From Mycobacterium alsense (lineage in GTDB: Bacteria; Actinomycetota; Actinomycetes; Mycobacteriales; Mycobacteriaceae): a stretch of 64,000 bases of DNA. Below, in pieces: positions 62,120-64,000 of this stretch. The notes under the pieces are model-generated. The model ran no database searches. It had not been told where the DNA came from and worked only from the letters and a program-made list of their open reading frames with translations. Made by a program: the position numbers and the translations under genes. The DNA lies in assembly GCF_002086635.1 (NCBI RefSeq), contig NZ_MVHD01000017.1, positions 1 through 64,000 on the forward strand. Direction: 5' to 3'. The stretch's first letter is position 1, and every line of letters starts with the position of its first letter.

Positions 62120-62220
62120 TCGCCGCGCCCCCGACGCGCCTCCGGGTCGAAGCGCAGCACCAGCCCGAATATCAGGACGATCAAACCGAACAGCGTGCCG
62201 AGCATGATGACGGCGCCCAC
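62116..62220 (-). CDS. 34-aa single-pass membrane micropeptide
   Basis: Starts at GTG 62220, 7 nt after GGAAGGGG, and ends in TGA overlapping the AveC-like ATG (ATGA). The sequence is a hydrophobic helix (VIMLGTLFGLIVLIFGLVLR) followed by a charged tail (FDPEARRGRGE), inside negative by charge pattern. Good ribosome-binding site, coupling overlap and a perfect transmembrane pattern together argue for a real subunit-like peptide, easily missed because of its length. No homologue known to me. Confidence 0.6.
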   Translation of the reverse strand: MGAVIMLGTLFGLIVLIFGLVLRFDPEARRGRGE

Positions 62221-62254
62221 GTCCGCACCCCTTCCGACGGGAGTTCGAGTCTCT

Positions 62255-62273
62255 AGATAGTGGATGCTATCTT
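62255..62273 (+). promoter_or_regulatory. Palindromic operator overlapping a leaderless -10 box of tetR
   Basis: AGATAGTGGATGCTATCT (62255-62272) has perfect 6-bp arms. TATCTT (62268-62273) within it is a -10 box exactly 6 nt before the GTG at 62280, so the tetR mRNA is probably leaderless and self-repressed. It also lies just upstream of the divergent micropeptide/AveC-like unit, so one site could serve both. Confidence 0.55.
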
Positions 62274-62279
62274 AAAGTC

Positions 62280-62930
62280 GTGCCTCAGCGAACCGCAACA
62301 ACCAAGCCGAGCGGACCGGCGACGCGCCGCCCGCGCGGTGCCCCGCGCAGACTTTTGCTCGACGCCGCCCGGGACCTGTTCGCCCGCCAGGACTACCGGG
62401 GCACCACCACGCGCGAAATCGCCCAGGCCGCAAGGGTTACCGAGCATCTGCTGTTCCGCCACTTCGGCTCGAAGGCGGCGCTGTTCCGCGAGGCCCTCGT
62501 GCTGCCCTTCACCAGCTTCGTCGACGAATTCGGCCGGACGTGGCAGTCGGTCATCCCCGAGGAGACCAAGGAGGAGGACCTGGCCGGGCACTTCGTCGGG
62601 CAGCTCTACGACGTGTTCGTCGAACACCAGGGCCTGCTGCTGACGCTGATGGCATCGGACGCGCTCAGCGAGGAGGAGAAGGACGACGCCGGCATCGCCG
62701 ACGTCCGGCGGGCGCTGAACGTGCTCGGCCAGATCAGCGCCGAGGGCATGCACCTCCGCGGGATGCGCTCGGATCACCCCGACCTGCCGGCCCACTCGAC
62801 GGTGGCCATGATCGCCGGCATGGCGGCGCTGCGTTCGGCCTACTTCGGCACCGTGCAGCCGCCGCGGGAAGTGATCGTCGAGGAACTCGTCCAGGCGCTC
62901 CTGCACGGCTTCCTGCACCGTAACGACTGA
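62280..62930 (+). CDS. TetR-family transcriptional regulator
   Basis: 216 aa from GTG 62280. Helix-turn-helix about residues 24-70: RRLLLDAARDLFARQDYRGT, TTREIAQAARVTEHLLFRHF, GSKAALFREAL. The C-terminal domain holds FVGQLYDVFVEHQGLLLTLM and ends VEELVQALLHGFLHRND. It is divergent from the micropeptide/AveC-like pair and upstream of a P450, so it is likely the local regulator of the 57-64 kb oxidative cluster. Ligand unknown. Confidence 0.92.
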   Translation: MPQRTATTKPSGPATRRPRGAPRRLLLDAARDLFARQDYRGTTTREIAQAARVTEHLLFRHFGSKAALFREALVLPFTSFVDEFGRTWQSVIPEETKEEDLAGHFVGQLYDVFVEHQGLLLTLMASDALSEEEKDDAGIADVRRALNVLGQISAEGMHLRGMRSDHPDLPAHSTVAMIAGMAALRSAYFGTVQPPREVIVEELVQALLHGFLHRND

Positions 62931-62958
62931 AAACCACTGCGCCGGAAGGGATGCGAGC

Positions 62959-64000
62959 ATGACGGGAACCAGCGCGATCGATCTGTACTACGACCCGTTC
63001 GACGTCGAGATCGACGACAACCCCTATCCCGTGTGGAAGCGCATGCGCGAAGAGGCGCCGCTGTATTACAACGAGAAGTACAACTTCTACGCGCTGAGCC
63101 GCTATGGCGACGTGGCCCGCGAGCTGCCGAACTGGGAGACCTACCGGTCCGGGCGCGGGACCACCGCCGACATCCTGTTCAACAACGTGCAGGTGCCGCC
63201 CGGCATCCTGCTGTTCGAGGACCCGCCGCTGCACGACCTGCACCGCCGCCTGCTGTCGCGGGTCTTCACGCCCCGGCGCATGCTGGCCGTGGAGTCGCTG
63301 GTGCGCAACTTCTGCGTCCGCGAACTCGACCCGCTGGTCGGCGCCGGCGGCTTCGACTTCATCGCCGACCTCGGGGCGATGATGCCGATGCGCACCATCG
63401 GCTACCTGCTGGGCATCCCCGAGGAGGACCAGGCCGGCATCCGGGATCGCAACGGCGCCTTCATCGAAATGGCCGCCGACCGCAAGCCCGGCGAGGTCGA
63501 CCAGAAGATCTTCGAGGATGCCATCGTCATGTTCGCCGAGTACATCGAATGGCGCGCCAACCATCCCTCCGACGACCTGATGACCGAGCTGCTGCGCGCC
63601 GAGATCGACGAACCCGACGGCACGCGGCGCCCCCTGTCGCGCACCGAGGTGCTGGCCTACACCGCGATGATCGCGGGCGCCGGAAACGAGACCACCGCCC
63701 GGCTGATCGGCTTTTTGGGCCAACTGCTGTCCGACCACCCGGACCAACGCCGCGAGCTCGTCGACGACCCGTCGCTGATCCCCGGCGCGATCGAGGAGAC
63801 GCTGCGCTACGAGCCCCCGTCGCCGGTGCAGGGCCGCTACGTGGCCCGCGACGCCGAGCACTACGGGCGCGTCGTGCCCGAGGGCTCGTTCATGTTGCTG
63901 CTCAACGGTTCCGCCAACCGCGACGAAAGCCACTTCCCGGATCCCGACCGCTACGACATCCACCGCCAGGGCGGCCACCTCAGCTTCGGGCAGGGCCTGC
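62959..64000 (+). CDS. Cytochrome P450 (paralogue 2), cut by window end
   Basis: At least 347 codons from ATG 62959, preceded by CGGAAGGGATGCGAGC. YYDPFDVEIDDNPYPVWKRM, LLFEDPPLHDLHRRLLSRVF, I-helix MIAGAGNETTARLIGFLGQL and K-helix EETLRYEPPSPVQGRYVARD are visible; the last bases encode HLSFGQGL, so the heme Cys lies just outside. It resembles paralogue 1 (59940) over its whole length, most strongly at the N-terminus. The two copies flank the AveC-like/TetR unit. Confidence 0.94.
   Translation, partial: MTGTSAIDLYYDPFDVEIDDNPYPVWKRMREEAPLYYNEKYNFYALSRYGDVARELPNWETYRSGRGTTADILFNNVQVPPGILLFEDPPLHDLHRRLLSRVFTPRRMLAVESLVRNFCVRELDPLVGAGGFDFIADLGAMMPMRTIGYLLGIPEEDQAGIRDRNGAFIEMAADRKPGEVDQKIFEDAIVMFAEYIEWRANHPSDDLMTELLRAEIDEPDGTRRPLSRTEVLAYTAMIAGAGNETTARLIGFLGQLLSDHPDQRRELVDDPSLIPGAIEETLRYEPPSPVQGRYVARDAEHYGRVVPEGSFMLLLNGSANRDESHFPDPDRYDIHRQGGHLSFGQGL

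Overview
The window is chromosomal DNA of a Mycobacterium. The evidence is very high GC, YrbE/Mce lipid-import genes, a PE_PGRS-like Gly-Gly-Asn/Ala repeat tail, many FadD/FadE/EchA genes, F420-dependent LLM oxidoreductases, mycofactocin-type dehydrogenases and a mycobacterial DhmA haloalkane dehalogenase. The PE_PGRS-like tail leans towards a slow grower outside the M. avium complex, but the species cannot be fixed from sequence alone. No tRNA, rRNA, CRISPR array, insertion sequence or prophage was seen.

Layout. 1-2.85 kb: frameshifted end of a Gly-rich PE_PGRS-like gene, then two SAM methyltransferases and an LLM oxidoreductase. 2.86-17.0 kb: an acyl-CoA dehydrogenase (minus) divergent from a long plus-strand unit of acyl-CoA dehydrogenase, amidohydrolase, small protein, YrbE-A/B, MceA-F, Mce-associated protein and a secreted DUF3298-like protein. 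17.0-20.1 kb: aldehyde dehydrogenase, 3-Cys ferredoxin and secreted DUF2599-like protein (minus), divergent from a GntR/FadR regulator. 20.1-29.0 kb: minus-strand acyl-CoA catabolism genes (CoA-transferase, hypothetical, TesB thioesterase, SCP-x-type thiolase with DUF35 partner, acyl-CoA synthetase, a tandem-duplicated GntR regulator, enoyl-CoA hydratase). 29.0-41.2 kb: a remnant SDR, then a tight plus-strand operon of P450, MaoC-type hydratase, EchA, APH-like kinase, double acyl-CoA dehydrogenase, acyl-CoA synthetase, mycofactocin-type SDR and LLM oxidoreductase, followed by an AveC-like membrane protein and TetR. 41.2-46.8 kb: SMP-30 protein, collagen-like secreted protein, VIT1-type transporter, thioesterase-like protein, acyl-CoA synthetase and a TIGR03085 protein. 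46.8-56.6 kb: htpG, small proteins, NDMA-dependent alcohol dehydrogenase, thiolase, CysQ-like phosphatase, dhmA, a DUF2652 protein and a MalY-type aminotransferase. 56.6-64.0 kb: divergent paralogous DapB-like dehydrogenases, LLM oxidoreductase, P450, a second AveC-like gene with a 34-aa membrane micropeptide, TetR, and a second P450 cut by the window end.

The genes together suggest import (Mce) and oxidation of hydrophobic substrates. P450, F420 and mycofactocin redox enzymes would oxidise them, acyl-CoA synthetases activate them, and beta-oxidation-type dehydrogenases, hydratases, thiolases and thioesterases degrade them, under local GntR and TetR regulators. The real substrates are not readable from the sequence. 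The most unusual parts are the two AveC-like modules (the first with a perfect 20-bp palindrome over its likely -10, the second with a translationally coupled micropeptide), the APH kinase overlapping a double acyl-CoA dehydrogenase (a split ACAD10/11-like arrangement), and the single-chain tandem GntR regulator.
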